Of a stretch of 64,000 bases of DNA, positions 1 through 8,680 are shown one piece after another. Each line of letters begins with the position of its first letter. Positions within the stretch are counted from its first letter, which is position 1. Made by a program: the position numbers and the translations under genes. Under the pieces are notes generated by a model that was not told where the DNA came from, ran no database searches, and saw only the letters and a list, made by a program, of their open reading frames with translations. Source of the DNA: Dermacoccus abyssi (GTDB lineage: Bacteria > Actinomycetota > Actinomycetes > Actinomycetales > Dermatophilaceae); NCBI RefSeq assembly GCF_034541975.1, contig NZ_JAVYJM010000001.1. One strand, given 5' to 3'.

Positions 1-753
1 TGCGACGAAGCGACGCATGCTCTCCTCACTGCGATCCTTGACGGCCATCGAGCGCTCGATCTGGCTCAGCATGACGTTGAGGGAGTGCGCGAGGCTCTCC
101 ACCTCGTCGGTCGTTTCCGGGTCGGGCACGCGGCGCGTGAGGTCACCGGCGGCGATGGCCGCGGCGGTGTCCTCGATGTCGCGCAACGGGCGCAACGCGC
201 GGCGCACGGCCCACAGGCCTGCGCCCGTCGCGATGAGCAGTGCGAGGGAGCTGACGGCGATCGTCATGATCTGCATGCGGCGTACGACCGTGCGCACGTT
301 CGACAGGCTGACGGCGACCGCATAGGGGCGGCCCGAGGCCTCGTCGATGCCTTGCACCATGCGCCACTTCGTCGTCGACGAGCCCTGGGAGCCGATCGTT
401 TGCGGCGTGCCTTCCGACGTGCGGGCCGTTCGGGCCGAGACGACGGGGAAATCGGGGCGCGGGCCGGTGGCCGGAACGTAGTCGTGGGTGCGCTGGGAAT
501 CGACGATGCGGGCCGCGTAGACGTTGAGCGGCACCGCGCGCGTCATGTACGGCTCTTCGGATTCCTGCTGGATCGTCGAGGAGACGAGGGTCGGCGCGGC
601 GGCCTGGAGGTCGGCGTCCTCTCGCTGCACGAGGTAGGTCTCGAGCTGCCAGGAGCCGGCCGTGCCGACGACGAACATCGCCGCACCGAGCAGGCTTGCG
701 AGTACCGCGATGATGCGTGCACGAAGAGGCCAGCGGTGAATGCCGCCCCGCAA
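1..753 (-). CDS. Sensor histidine kinase, partial (5' part only)
   Basis: This is the membrane sensor of a two-component system, cut by the window edge. Read on the minus strand it has a basic N-terminus, a first membrane segment at about residues 12-33, an extracytoplasmic domain of about 125 residues, a second membrane segment near 160-182, a HAMP linker (ALRPLRDIEDTAAAIAAGDL) and the first residues of the HisKA helix (SEESMRRFVA). The phospho-accepting His, dimerization and ATPase parts lie beyond base 1. It follows the response regulator (845-1540) closely, so the two form an operon. The start is uncertain: 753 is a TTG, but the frame stays open back into the regulator gene without a clear ATG or GTG. 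Confidence 0.85.
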   Translation of the reverse strand, partial: MRGGIHRWPLRARIIAVLASLLGAAMFVVGTAGSWQLETYLVQREDADLQAAAPTLVSSTIQQESEEPYMTRAVPLNVYAARIVDSQRTHDYVPATGPRPDFPVVSARTARTSEGTPQTIGSQGSSTTKWRMVQGIDEASGRPYAVAVSLSNVRTVVRRMQIMTIAVSSLALLIATGAGLWAVRRALRPLRDIEDTAAAIAAGDLTRRVPDPETTDEVESLAHSLNVMLSQIERSMAVKDRSEESMRRFVA

Positions 754-844
754 CCTGGCGTACTGCTCGCGGGCCGTGCGGCCGGGAGTTGAGAGCGTCG
801 ACGGCGTCGGACGCGGCGACCGGGAGGGCAGAGCGTGGCCTCGT

Positions 845-1540
845 TCAGCGCGGTTCGCGCAGCACGTACCCGACGCCGCGCTTGGTGTGGATGAGCGGCT
901 CGGAGAAGTCGGCGTCGATCTTGCGGCGCAGGTAGGAGATGTACGACTCGACGATGCCCGCCTCGCCGCGGAAGTCGTAGTCCCACACGTGGTCGAGGAT
1001 CTGGCTCTTGCTCACGACGCGGCCCGCGTTGAGCATGAGGTAGCGCAACAGCTTGAACTCGGTGGGGGAGACATCGATGACGCGTCCGGCGCGGCGCACC
1101 TCGTGGCTGTCGTCGTCGAGTTCGAGGTCGGCGACGCGCACCGTGGGGCCGTCGGTGTCGTCGGCCTTCGTGCGACGCAGCACGGCGCGGATGCGGGCGA
1201 CGACCTCCTCGAGGCTGAACGGCTTGGTGATGTAGTCGTCACCGCCGACGGTGAGGCCCTTGACCGTGTCGTCGACCGAGTCACGGGCGGTGAGGAACAC
1301 GATCGGCAGCTCACGGCCGCCGTCACGCAGCTGTTTCGTCACGGCGAAGCCGTCCATGTCGGGCAACATGACGTCGAGCACGGCGAGGTCGAATTCCTGC
1401 GTGGCGGCGAGCCCGAGGCCTTCGCTGCCGCTGCCGGCAACGGCGACGTCGAAACCGGCGAACTTCATGCTCGTGGCGAGAAGGTCGCGGATGTTGGTGT
1501 CGTCCTCGACGATGAGGATGCGTGCCTCGGGTGTGCTCAT
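845..1540 (-). CDS. OmpR/PhoB-family response regulator (PhoP-like)
   Basis: DNA-binding response regulator of 231 residues. The receiver domain occupies about residues 7-120, with the acidic pocket in ILIVEDD, the phospho-accepting Asp in LDVMLPDMDG and the conserved Lys in ITKPFSLEEVVARIR. A winged-helix OmpR domain follows (SPTEFKLLRYLMLNAGRVVS, then VESYISYLRRKID). The ending GVGYVLREPR closely resembles mycobacterial PhoP/TcrX-type regulators, but the exact orthologue cannot be fixed by eye. The ATG at 1540 was preferred over an upstream one at 1549 because a CAGAAT -10 box ends 7 bases before it, the spacing seen at many genes here. The partner kinase is encoded immediately downstream. 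Confidence 0.93.
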   Translation of the reverse strand: MSTPEARILIVEDDTNIRDLLATSMKFAGFDVAVAGSGSEGLGLAATQEFDLAVLDVMLPDMDGFAVTKQLRDGGRELPIVFLTARDSVDDTVKGLTVGGDDYITKPFSLEEVVARIRAVLRRTKADDTDGPTVRVADLELDDDSHEVRRAGRVIDVSPTEFKLLRYLMLNAGRVVSKSQILDHVWDYDFRGEAGIVESYISYLRRKIDADFSEPLIHTKRGVGYVLREPR

Positions 1541-1547
1541 ACCGACC

Positions 1548-1553
1548 ATTCTG
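1548..1553 (-). promoter_or_regulatory. Putative -10 box of the response regulator gene
   Basis: On the minus strand the hexamer CAGAAT ends 7 bases before the ATG at 1540. This fits the leaderless pattern found at many genes in this window and argues for that start codon. The first base differs from the TANNNT form. Confidence 0.4.
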
Positions 1554-1635
1554 ATCGTCGAGTCTGGAAGTTTTCTGGATGTCTGCTGGATGGGTTTGCG
1601 TGCTGAACGCGTCGTTCTGCGGTGCAAGGCGTTCC

Positions 1636-1641
1636 TAGGAT
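1636..1641 (+). promoter_or_regulatory. Putative -10 box for the 1672 gene
   Basis: TAGGAT lies about 30 bases upstream of the ATG at 1672, leaving room for a short leader that carries the ribosome site GGGGGAGG. This gene is therefore probably leadered, unlike several neighbours. Confidence 0.35.
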
Positions 1642-1671
1642 GGGGACAGGACGAACGAAGGGGGAGGTGTC

Positions 1672-2556
1672 ATGAGCCTGCGGTTCTACGCCGACGATTC
1701 GGCTCGGCGGACGCGTCAGCTCGTTGCGGACGCGCTGCTCGCGCTGTGGTGTCTGCTCGCCGTGTGGGCGGGCGTCGTCGTGCACCGCCGCGTGCTCGTG
1801 GCCGAGGACGGCGCGACGAAGCTGGAAACCGGCAGCGGTTCGCTCGCTCAGAACATGACCGACGCTGCGAGCGCCGTCGCGAAGATCCCGTTCGTCGGCC
1901 AGGAGGTGCGCACCCCCTTCGACAACGCGGCGACGACGGGGCGCAACCTCTCCGCGTCGGGCCACGACCTCGCCGACGGTCTCGGCAGGCTCTCGTTGAC
2001 GCTCGGACTCCTGACGGCGCTCGTGCCCATCCTGTTTGCACTCATTCCGTGGTGCTTCACCCGCCTTCGCTACGCCCTGCGGGCCGGGCGCGTCGCGCGC
2101 CTGCGCGCGATGCCGGGCGGTGAACGTCTCCTCGCGCTCGAAGGCCTGACGACGCTGCGTCCCAGCGTCCTCGCATCGCTCGATCCGGACCCCGCTGCCG
2201 CGTGGCAGGAGGGCGATCGCACCGTCACCCGGGAACTCGCGGCGCTCGTTCTGGTCGCGTTCGGGCTGCGCGGGGGAGACGTGAGCCCAGAGGGAAGGCG
2301 CGGGGCTGCGCTGCCGACGACGCCGGGTCGCGATGAACCGTCCGACGCAGGGTCGCCGACCACTGAGTCGCTCGATGCTCGGGCGGCCGATGAGCTGGTC
2401 GACACCGACCCGCCCTACGACCAGTTGGGCGGCGACGATCTCGACGACGACATCACCCTCGTCGACGGGCCTCACGATGGTGGGGCCGACGACGGGGCAG
2501 AAGACGGGGACGACGGTTTCGACCCCGAGGGCGAGACGCGCGTCACCAAAGCATAG
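1672..2556 (+). CDS. Two-pass membrane protein with acidic tail, unknown function
   Basis: A 294-residue protein that I do not recognise. It has one membrane segment at about residues 17-36 (LLALWCLLAVWAGVVV), an extracytoplasmic stretch of about 70 residues with a small-residue, possibly helical character, a second membrane segment at about 105-130, and a cytoplasmic region that starts Arg-rich and ends in a long Asp/Glu/Gly-rich tail (from about residue 220). The start is secure: GGGGGAGG sits 6 bases before the ATG. It is divergent from the two-component operon and followed by a short gap before the MFS exporter gene. The overall shape resembles actinobacterial hypothetical membrane proteins; no function is proposed. 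Confidence 0.8.
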   Translation: MSLRFYADDSARRTRQLVADALLALWCLLAVWAGVVVHRRVLVAEDGATKLETGSGSLAQNMTDAASAVAKIPFVGQEVRTPFDNAATTGRNLSASGHDLADGLGRLSLTLGLLTALVPILFALIPWCFTRLRYALRAGRVARLRAMPGGERLLALEGLTTLRPSVLASLDPDPAAAWQEGDRTVTRELAALVLVAFGLRGGDVSPEGRRGAALPTTPGRDEPSDAGSPTTESLDARAADELVDTDPPYDQLGGDDLDDDITLVDGPHDGGADDGAEDGDDGFDPEGETRVTKA

Positions 2557-2559
2557 GTA

Positions 2560-2571
2560 CGGAATATTCCG
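2560..2571. repeat. 12-bp perfect palindrome
   Basis: CGGAATATTCCG lies just after the stop of the 1672 gene and about 60 bases upstream of the MFS gene. It could be an operator half-way to a promoter, but a 12-bp palindrome can also occur by chance. Confidence 0.4.
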
Positions 2572-2630
2572 CGGCATTCCGGCGTTGACGGACGTGATCG
2601 CCCGCCCGTCCCGCGAGCCGAGGAGGTACC

Positions 2631-3992
2631 ACGAGCCCCACATTCGCCTCGTTGTCCATCCGTAACTACCGTCTGTACGCCGCCGGCGCACTCGTGTCGA
2701 ACGTCGGCACTTGGGTCGGACGCGTTGCCCAGGACTGGGTCGTTCTCACCGAGCTGACCGACCACGACGCCGCTGCCCTCGGCCTCGTCACTGCGCTGCA
2801 GTTCGCGCCCGTCGTCCTCCTCGCCCCGCTCGCCGGAGCGTTCGCCGACGCCTACCCGAAGCGTCGCCTCCTCATGCTCAGCCAGAGCACGCTCGCGCTC
2901 ACCTCGGCGCTGCTCGCCGTTCTGCTGCTCACCGACACCGCGAGCCTTGGTGCCGTCATGGCCATCGCCTTCGCCCAGGGCATCGCGACCGCGCTCGACA
3001 ACCCGACGCGTCAGGCCTTCGTCTCCGAGATGGTTCCCGAGAGCCGCCTGACGAACGCCGTCGGTCTCAACTCGGCCTCGTTCAACGCGGCGCGCCTCAT
3101 CGGCCCCGGCGTCGCCGGCCTGCTCATCGCCAGCATCGGCGCGGGGTGGTCGATGGTCGTCAACACGCTGTCGTTCGTCGCCGTTCTCGTGGCACTCGCC
3201 GCGATGAACCCCCGCGAACTACGTCCGGCGCCCCGGCGCAAGGGCCGTGGGGGAGTGCGCGAGGGGCTCGTCTATGTCCAGGGACGGCGCGACTTGCAGC
3301 TCATCATGGGGCTCGTCTTCGTGCTCGGCACGTTCGGTATGAACTTCCAGATCACGACGGCCCTCATGGCGACGACGGTCTTCCACGCCGACGCCCGCGC
3401 CTACGGCGTCATCTCGTCGGTCATGGCTGTCGGCTCGCTCGCAGCCGCTCTGCTGGCCGCACGCCGCAAGGCGCCGTCGCTACGCCTTCTCATGCTCGCG
3501 CTCGTGTCGTTCACGGTGTTCTCGGCGCTCGCCGCGATCGCTCCGAACGTCTGGCTCTTCGGCATCTTCCTCGTGCCCGTCGGCCTCGCGTCGCTCACGG
3601 CGCTGACGACGGCGAACGCCACCGTTCAGCTGAGCGTCGCACCGGCGCTGCGAGGTCGCGTCATGGCGCTCTACATGGCGATCCTCATGGGCGGCACGCC
3701 AGTTGGCGCTCCGCTCATCGGCTGGATCGGCAACACGTTCGGCGCCCGCTGGACCATCCTCGTAGGCAGCATCGCCGTCGGCCTTGCAACGCTGGTCGCC
3801 GGGGTGGCGCTCATGCACGCCCGCCACTACGACTCGCGTGACGTCATGGCGATGCGTCCGCGGCTGCACCGCAGCGAGCGCGACCTCGACAACACCGACG
3901 ACGAGCGCGTCAGCGCTGTGGCCAGCGTCTCGGCCGGCCAGAGCGGCGACGCCGCGGTGCGCGAACCCGCAGTGAGAGAATCGGCGGCATGA
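2631..3992 (+). CDS. MFS transporter with apparent ACG start
   Basis: A 12-segment major facilitator of the drug/siderophore exporter (EntS-like, MFS_3) type, about 453 residues. N-terminal motifs include RNYRLYAAGALVSNVGTWV and RVAQDW; the loop between helices 2 and 3 has GAFADAYPKRR. The tail is hydrophilic. The start is odd. The only strong ribosome site, GAGGAGG at 2619-2625, is 5-6 bases from ACG at 2631, and the sequence from there (SPTFASLSIRNYR) matches the usual N-terminus of this family. No ATG or GTG lies in frame between the stop at 2595 and the TTG at 2652, which has no ribosome site of its own. The gene is translationally coupled to a 29-residue peptide. Confidence 0.9.
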   Translation, partial: TSPTFASLSIRNYRLYAAGALVSNVGTWVGRVAQDWVVLTELTDHDAAALGLVTALQFAPVVLLAPLAGAFADAYPKRRLLMLSQSTLALTSALLAVLLLTDTASLGAVMAIAFAQGIATALDNPTRQAFVSEMVPESRLTNAVGLNSASFNAARLIGPGVAGLLIASIGAGWSMVVNTLSFVAVLVALAAMNPRELRPAPRRKGRGGVREGLVYVQGRRDLQLIMGLVFVLGTFGMNFQITTALMATTVFHADARAYGVISSVMAVGSLAAALLAARRKAPSLRLLMLALVSFTVFSALAAIAPNVWLFGIFLVPVGLASLTALTTANATVQLSVAPALRGRVMALYMAILMGGTPVGAPLIGWIGNTFGARWTILVGSIAVGLATLVAGVALMHARHYDSRDVMAMRPRLHRSERDLDNTDDERVSAVASVSAGQSGDAAVREPAVRESAA

Positions 3993-4078
3993 CCCCGAAG
4001 ACCCGTCGCCTCATCGTTCTCGTCGCGCTCGCGGCTTTCGTGCTCGTGCCGATCCTCGCCCAGCTCGCGAGCCTCTGA
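3989..4078 (+). CDS. 29-residue membrane peptide coupled to the MFS gene
   Basis: A very short open frame whose ATG overlaps the stop of the MFS gene in an ATGA junction. The product reads MTPKTRRLIVLVALAAFVLV followed by PILAQLASL: a basic start and one hydrophobic segment that would span the membrane with the N-terminus inside. The 4-base overlap, sensible composition and position suggest a real small protein, perhaps a partner of the exporter, although this cannot be proved from sequence alone. It ends 1 base before the convergent stop of aminopeptidase N. Confidence 0.6.
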   Translation: MTPKTRRLIVLVALAAFVLVPILAQLASL

Positions 4079-4079
4079 C

Positions 4080-6662
4080 TCAGACGGAGGCTGCGGCGCT
4101 CGCGTTCTCGCGGGCACGCTCGGCGCGGCGTAGCTGGTCGACCTCCTCGACGACGATGCGGCGCAACGCTCCCGGCGCCTCGATGTGCCCGTCGAGCCAG
4201 GCCTGAGCGGCCTCGGCATCGGTGACGACACCGAACAGCCCACGGGCGAGTTTCGAGGCGATGACCTGGCTGCGTCCGTTCCACCACCGCTCCAGCGAAT
4301 CGAGGTAACGCGCCTGCAGGGCGACGCCCTGAGCGCAGAGCACCGACGCAGGGTGCGTGAGGCCGGCGACGAGGGCAGCCACCTCCTCGTTCGTCAGTGA
4401 CTCGTCATCGGTGCGCTCCCATGCGGTGAGCTTCGCCTGTGGTGTCGCCAGCGCGGCGCGCACGGCAATGGCCTGTGCGATGCCGCGTTTCGTCGTATCG
4501 CGCTCGAGTTCGCGATCCAATTCGGCCCGCACCTCGTCGACCTCGTGCTCGCCGGCGTGCGCCGCGCGCGAGACGAGCAAGGCCCAGCGCTCGTCGGCGT
4601 CGGGGTGGAAGAGACCGTTGGGGCCGTCGAGCATTGCCCTCACTTCGTGCTGCGCCGCGGGAGCGATGCCGGCAGCCCACGTGAGGACGCGTCGCCACGC
4701 CAGCGCGAGATCGAGGCGTGCGGTCGGTTGTGCGAAGGCGTCGTACAGGTCACCGTCGAGGGCCGAGGTGTAGGCATCCCGCGCGACACGCCACAGCGCG
4801 TCCCCCCACTCAGTGCGCATCGAGGTGGGGAGATACGCCGTGACGGCCGTGACGTACTTGAGGCACACGCCGTCGACGACGGCGGGGGAGCGCTCTGCCG
4901 GGATGTGCCCGAGCACCGTCCGGCAGAACGTCTGCGTCGGAAGGTGCGCGTCGCGGCACGCGTGCCACAGCTGACCCCACGCGACGGCACGCGAGTTCGT
5001 CGGCTCGAGCGCCGCGAGATGACCCGTCAACGCGTCGAACGTGGCGGCGTCGGGCACGATGCGCGCGTACGTCCAGTCGTGGTCGTCGACGAGCGTGACG
5101 GCGCCCGTGTTGGGCAGGGGAGTGCGTGCGTCGGTGACGTCGATCCACTCCGAATCGAGGGGCGTCCAGCCGTCGTCCGTGACGGAGAACGACGTCACCT
5201 GGAGGCGGTGCGGGCGTGCCGCCGGGGCGGCGGGCGGTTCGTCGGCGCTCCAGTCGAGGCTTTCGCGCACGAGCTCGCCACCGTCCACCGAAAGGGTGTC
5301 CGGGCCGGCCGTGCGCAACCACGCCTGCGCCCACGCGCTCATGTCGCGTCCGCTCGCGGTCGACAGCGCGGCGAGGAAGTCGGTGAGCGAGGCGTTCGCG
5401 AAGGCGTGCTCCGCGAAGTACGCCGAGACGCCCGCGTAGAAGTCGTCCTCGCCGACGTAGGCGACGAGCTGACGCAGCACGGAGGCGCCCTTGGCGTAGG
5501 TGATGCCGTCGAAGTTGGCCCGCGCGGCCTCGACGTCGGGGATGTCCGCGACGATCGGGTGCGTCGTCGGCAGTTGGTCGGCGGAGTAGGCCCACATCTT
5601 GCGGCCGAGCCCGAAGGTCACCCAGGCGTCGGCGAACTCGGTGACCTCTTCGCTCGCCTGGGTGCCGATGAAGTCGGCGAAGGACTCCTTGAGCCACAGG
5701 TCGTCCCACCACGGCATCGTGACGAGGTCGCCGAACCACATGTGCGCCATCTCGTGCAGAAGCGTGTTGGCGAGTGCCTCGCGCTCGCTGCGGGTGGCGT
5801 CGCCGCGCTTGAGGTAGCGCTCGTTGAACGTCACGAGGCCGGGGTTCTCCATGGCGCCGATGTTGTACTCGGGCACGAAGATCTGCTCGTACTTGCCCCA
5901 GGGGTACTCACGGCCGAACCGCTCCTCGCACCAGGGCAACCCGGCCTTCGTCCAGCGCAGCAGGTCGGCGCTCGGCAGACGTGACGCCATCGCGGGGCGG
6001 CACATGAGCGACAGCGGCACGCGGCGGCCGTCGTCACTCACCCACTCGTCCTCGACGAGGTGGTACGGGCCGGCGATGACGCACACGATGTACGTCGAGA
6101 TCGGCAAAGTCAAGGCGAAGTCGGTCGTCGTGACGGCGCCCTCGTTCGCGCTGTGCTCGGCTTCGGCGTTGGAACGCACGAGCCACCCTGTCGGTGCGCT
6201 CACGCTGATGCGGAACGGAGCCTTGAGGTCGGGCTGGTCGAAGCACGCGAAGACCCGGCGGGCGTCAGTCGGCTCGAAGTGCGTGTAGAGGTAGGTCTCG
6301 CCGTCCTCGGGGTCGTGGTAGCGGTGCAGGCCCTCACCCGTGTGGCCGTACACGCACTGCGCGGTGATCGTAACGGTGTGTTCGCGCCCCGGCGTGAGCC
6401 CTTCGACGCGCACGCGCGAGTCCGCGTACGTCGCTCGAACGCGCTCACCGTCGAGTTCGACCTGCGGTTCCCCTACCGCGACGAGGTCGATCTCGACACT
6501 CGACTCGCTCGAGACGAGCGTGATCGTCGAGGTCGACGTGAAGGTCGACTGCGTCGAATCCGGCGCCCCCGTCAGATCGAGGTGAATGGCGTGGTCGGCG
6601 AGTTCGACGGTCGCGGAACGGTGTTCGGCGACGGCGCGAGTGAGGTTCGCGGCCGAGGGCAT
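4080..6662 (-). CDS. pepN: Aminopeptidase N (M1 metallopeptidase)
   Basis: A cytosolic zinc aminopeptidase of about 860 residues, the usual length for actinobacterial PepN, which removes N-terminal residues from peptides. The exopeptidase motif GAMEN is near residue 270, the zinc site HEMAHMWFGDLV near 301, and the third zinc ligand lies in KESFADF about 23 residues later. The C-terminal region matches the ERAP1-like helical domain (for example the VALQARYLDSLERWW stretch is near the end). The ATG at 6662 was chosen because AGGAAGGA lies 5 bases upstream and the protein from there starts as family members do. The frame stays open further upstream across serC, but that extension is only a high-GC shadow. 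Confidence 0.97.
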   Translation of the reverse strand: MPSAANLTRAVAEHRSATVELADHAIHLDLTGAPDSTQSTFTSTSTITLVSSESSVEIDLVAVGEPQVELDGERVRATYADSRVRVEGLTPGREHTVTITAQCVYGHTGEGLHRYHDPEDGETYLYTHFEPTDARRVFACFDQPDLKAPFRISVSAPTGWLVRSNAEAEHSANEGAVTTTDFALTLPISTYIVCVIAGPYHLVEDEWVSDDGRRVPLSLMCRPAMASRLPSADLLRWTKAGLPWCEERFGREYPWGKYEQIFVPEYNIGAMENPGLVTFNERYLKRGDATRSEREALANTLLHEMAHMWFGDLVTMPWWDDLWLKESFADFIGTQASEEVTEFADAWVTFGLGRKMWAYSADQLPTTHPIVADIPDVEAARANFDGITYAKGASVLRQLVAYVGEDDFYAGVSAYFAEHAFANASLTDFLAALSTASGRDMSAWAQAWLRTAGPDTLSVDGGELVRESLDWSADEPPAAPAARPHRLQVTSFSVTDDGWTPLDSEWIDVTDARTPLPNTGAVTLVDDHDWTYARIVPDAATFDALTGHLAALEPTNSRAVAWGQLWHACRDAHLPTQTFCRTVLGHIPAERSPAVVDGVCLKYVTAVTAYLPTSMRTEWGDALWRVARDAYTSALDGDLYDAFAQPTARLDLALAWRRVLTWAAGIAPAAQHEVRAMLDGPNGLFHPDADERWALLVSRAAHAGEHEVDEVRAELDRELERDTTKRGIAQAIAVRAALATPQAKLTAWERTDDESLTNEEVAALVAGLTHPASVLCAQGVALQARYLDSLERWWNGRSQVIASKLARGLFGVVTDAEAAQAWLDGHIEAPGALRRIVVEEVDQLRRAERARENASAAASV

Positions 6663-6736
6663 GAGCGTCCTTCCTGGGAATGCAGCCTGGGAAATGCTAG
6701 CGGCGCGGGCTCGGCCCGCCCGCTTGAGCAGTGACG

Positions 6737-7873
6737 TCAGAGACGTTCGATGACGTGGTCGATGCAACGCGTCAGGGCCTCGACGTCCGAGGGGTCGACG
6801 GCCGGGTACATGCCGATGCGCAGCTGGTTGCGGCCCAACTTGCGGTAGGGCTCGACGTCGACGATGCCGTTCGCGCGCAGCGTCGCGGCCAGCTTGGCGG
6901 CGTCCACGGTGTCGGCGAAATCGATCGTGCCGATAACGAGTGAGCGGTGCTGGGCTTCGCTGACGAACGGGGAGGCCAGTTCGTGCGCGTCGGCCCAGGT
7001 GTAGAGCGCCTGCGACGACGCGGTCGTACGGCCCACTGCGAAGTCCATGCCGCCGCCTGCGAGGAGCCAGTCGAGCTGCTCCTTCATGAGCGCGTACGTC
7101 GCGAGGGCCGGCGTGTTGTACGTCTGGTGGGCGCGACTGTTCGTCACCGCGGTGTCGAGGTCGAGGAACGGAGGAATCCAACGTCCGCTCGCTTTGATGC
7201 GCGCGACGCGTTCGAGCGCAGCGGGGGACATGAAGGCGAACCACAAGCCGCCGTCGCTCGCGAACGACTTCTGGGGCGCGAAGTAGTAGACGTCGGTCTC
7301 GGTGAGATCGACGGGCAGGCCCCCGGCCGCCGACGTCGCATCGATGACGACGAGTGCGTCCTCGGCGATGCCGTCGGGGCGCTGCACGGGTGCCATCGCG
7401 CCGGTCGAGGTCTCGTTGTGCGCCCAGGCGTAGGTGTCGATTCCGGCCGTCGCGACGGGGGAAGCGACACTGCCCGCAGGTGCCTCGATGACGTGCGGAG
7501 CCTCGAGGAAGGGTGCCGCCGCAGCACTGGCGAACTTGGCGGTGAACTCGCCGAAGACGAGGTTCTGCTGACGCGTCTCGATGAGGGAGAACGTCGCGAC
7601 GTCCCAGAACGCGTTCGAGCCTCCGACGCCCATGACGACCTCGTAGCCCTCGGGCAGGGAGTAGAGCTCGGTGAGGCCCGCCTGCACGTCGGCTACGAGG
7701 TTCTTCACCGGTGCCTGACGATGGCTGGTTCCCATGACGGGCGCCCAGCGCGAAGCGAGGGCCTGGAGGGCTTCCGGGCGGATCTTGCTCGGGCCGGAAC
7801 CGAAACGTCCGTCGCTCGGCTTGAGCGAATCGGGGATGACGACGGTTTCCGCGGCAGAGGTCTCGGCACTCAC
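6737..7873 (-). CDS. serC: Phosphoserine aminotransferase
   Basis: PLP-dependent enzyme that converts 3-phosphohydroxypyruvate to phosphoserine in serine synthesis. The 378-residue product begins with the family signature FGSGPSKIRPE, has the cofactor Lys in APQKSFASDGG near residue 199 and the region MGTSHRQAPVK near the N-terminus. It belongs to the actinobacterial SerC branch. The GTG start at 7873 was chosen because a perfect TAGACT -10 box ends 7 bases before it; an ATG at 7912 would run into the divergent pdxH gene. pdxH, which makes the PLP cofactor, is transcribed the other way from the same 37-base gap. Confidence 0.96.
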   Translation of the reverse strand: MSAETSAAETVVIPDSLKPSDGRFGSGPSKIRPEALQALASRWAPVMGTSHRQAPVKNLVADVQAGLTELYSLPEGYEVVMGVGGSNAFWDVATFSLIETRQQNLVFGEFTAKFASAAAAPFLEAPHVIEAPAGSVASPVATAGIDTYAWAHNETSTGAMAPVQRPDGIAEDALVVIDATSAAGGLPVDLTETDVYYFAPQKSFASDGGLWFAFMSPAALERVARIKASGRWIPPFLDLDTAVTNSRAHQTYNTPALATYALMKEQLDWLLAGGGMDFAVGRTTASSQALYTWADAHELASPFVSEAQHRSLVIGTIDFADTVDAAKLAATLRANGIVDVEPYRKLGRNQLRIGMYPAVDPSDVEALTRCIDHVIERL

Positions 7874-7880
7874 TCGGAGC

Positions 7881-7886
7881 AGTCTA
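7881..7886 (-). promoter_or_regulatory. -10 box of serC
   Basis: TAGACT on the minus strand ends 7 bases before the GTG at 7873, which predicts a leaderless serC message beginning at or next to the start codon. It decides the start of serC. Confidence 0.55.
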
Positions 7887-7910
7887 GGTGTGCGGGTGCA
7901 AGATGGGGGC

Positions 7911-8588
7911 ATGACTGAGGTGCGAATCGACTACGACGGTGAAGGTCTCGACGAGTCGCAGGTGCCCCCGGCGCCCTACGACCTCGTGCGGCAATGGGTG
8001 GGCGACGCGCGCCGCCGCCAGGACGCTTCGGGTGACGTGCCGGAGCCTGAGGCCATCAGCATCGCGACGGCGAACGCTCAGGGCGCACCCCACGTGCGCA
8101 CAGTGCTCATGCGCTACCTCGAGACCGACGGACCCGGTTTCTACACGAATCTCGAGTCGGCGAAGGCATCCGATCTTGCGGTCAACCCTCAGGTGGCGGG
8201 CGCGCTGACGTGGCCCATGATGTTCCGCGCGATCCGCTTCACCGGCACGGCTCGGGAGCTGCCGCGTGACGTCGTGCGCACATACTTCGACTCACGCCCG
8301 TGGGGTTCGCGCGTCGGTGCGTGGGTCTCGAAGCAGTCGCGCCCGCTCGACTCACGCGCCGAGCTCGAAGCGGCGAACGCCGAGATGGCTGCGCGCTACC
8401 CCGACACCGGCAGCCCCGACGACGTTCCGTTGCCCGACTTCTGGGGCGGCTACCGCATCGACTGCGATGAGATCGAGTTCTGGGCGGGTCGCCACTCGCG
8501 CCTTCACGACCGTCTTGTTTTCGTGCGAACCGCCGAGGGGAACCTCGACGACCCTTCGGCATGGCGTCTCGAACGTCGTTGGCCGTGA
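7911..8588 (+). CDS. pdxH: Pyridoxamine 5'-phosphate oxidase
   Basis: FMN-dependent oxidase, 225 residues, which makes pyridoxal 5'-phosphate from pyridoxine or pyridoxamine phosphate. Recognisable blocks are EAISIATANAQGAPHVRTVL, YTNLESAKASDL (FMN binding), SKQSRPLDSRAELE and the C-terminal FWAGRHSRLHDRLVF with RLERRWP at the end. The first 20 residues hold the short extension typical of the family. The ATG at 7911 follows a GGGGG tract, and a CAAGAT hexamer ends 6 bases before it, so the message may be leaderless. It is divergent from serC, a PLP enzyme that needs its product. Confidence 0.96.
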   Translation: MTEVRIDYDGEGLDESQVPPAPYDLVRQWVGDARRRQDASGDVPEPEAISIATANAQGAPHVRTVLMRYLETDGPGFYTNLESAKASDLAVNPQVAGALTWPMMFRAIRFTGTARELPRDVVRTYFDSRPWGSRVGAWVSKQSRPLDSRAELEAANAEMAARYPDTGSPDDVPLPDFWGGYRIDCDEIEFWAGRHSRLHDRLVFVRTAEGNLDDPSAWRLERRWP

Positions 8589-8680
8589 ACGAGATTCGCT
8601 GACGCGAAATCCCCTGCCGGGACGATGCGACCTACCTCACGCGCGGTGGGTGTTCCTTCGGGAACGAAGTCGACCCGTTG

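Noticed and set aside
4440..5990. Several long plus-strand frames within pepN
   Set aside because: All are antisense shadows with no starts, motifs or sensible composition.
6663..7244. Upstream extension of the pepN frame over serC
   Set aside because: The frame stays open by GC bias only; the residues lack family similarity, overlap serC on the same strand and have no ribosome site.
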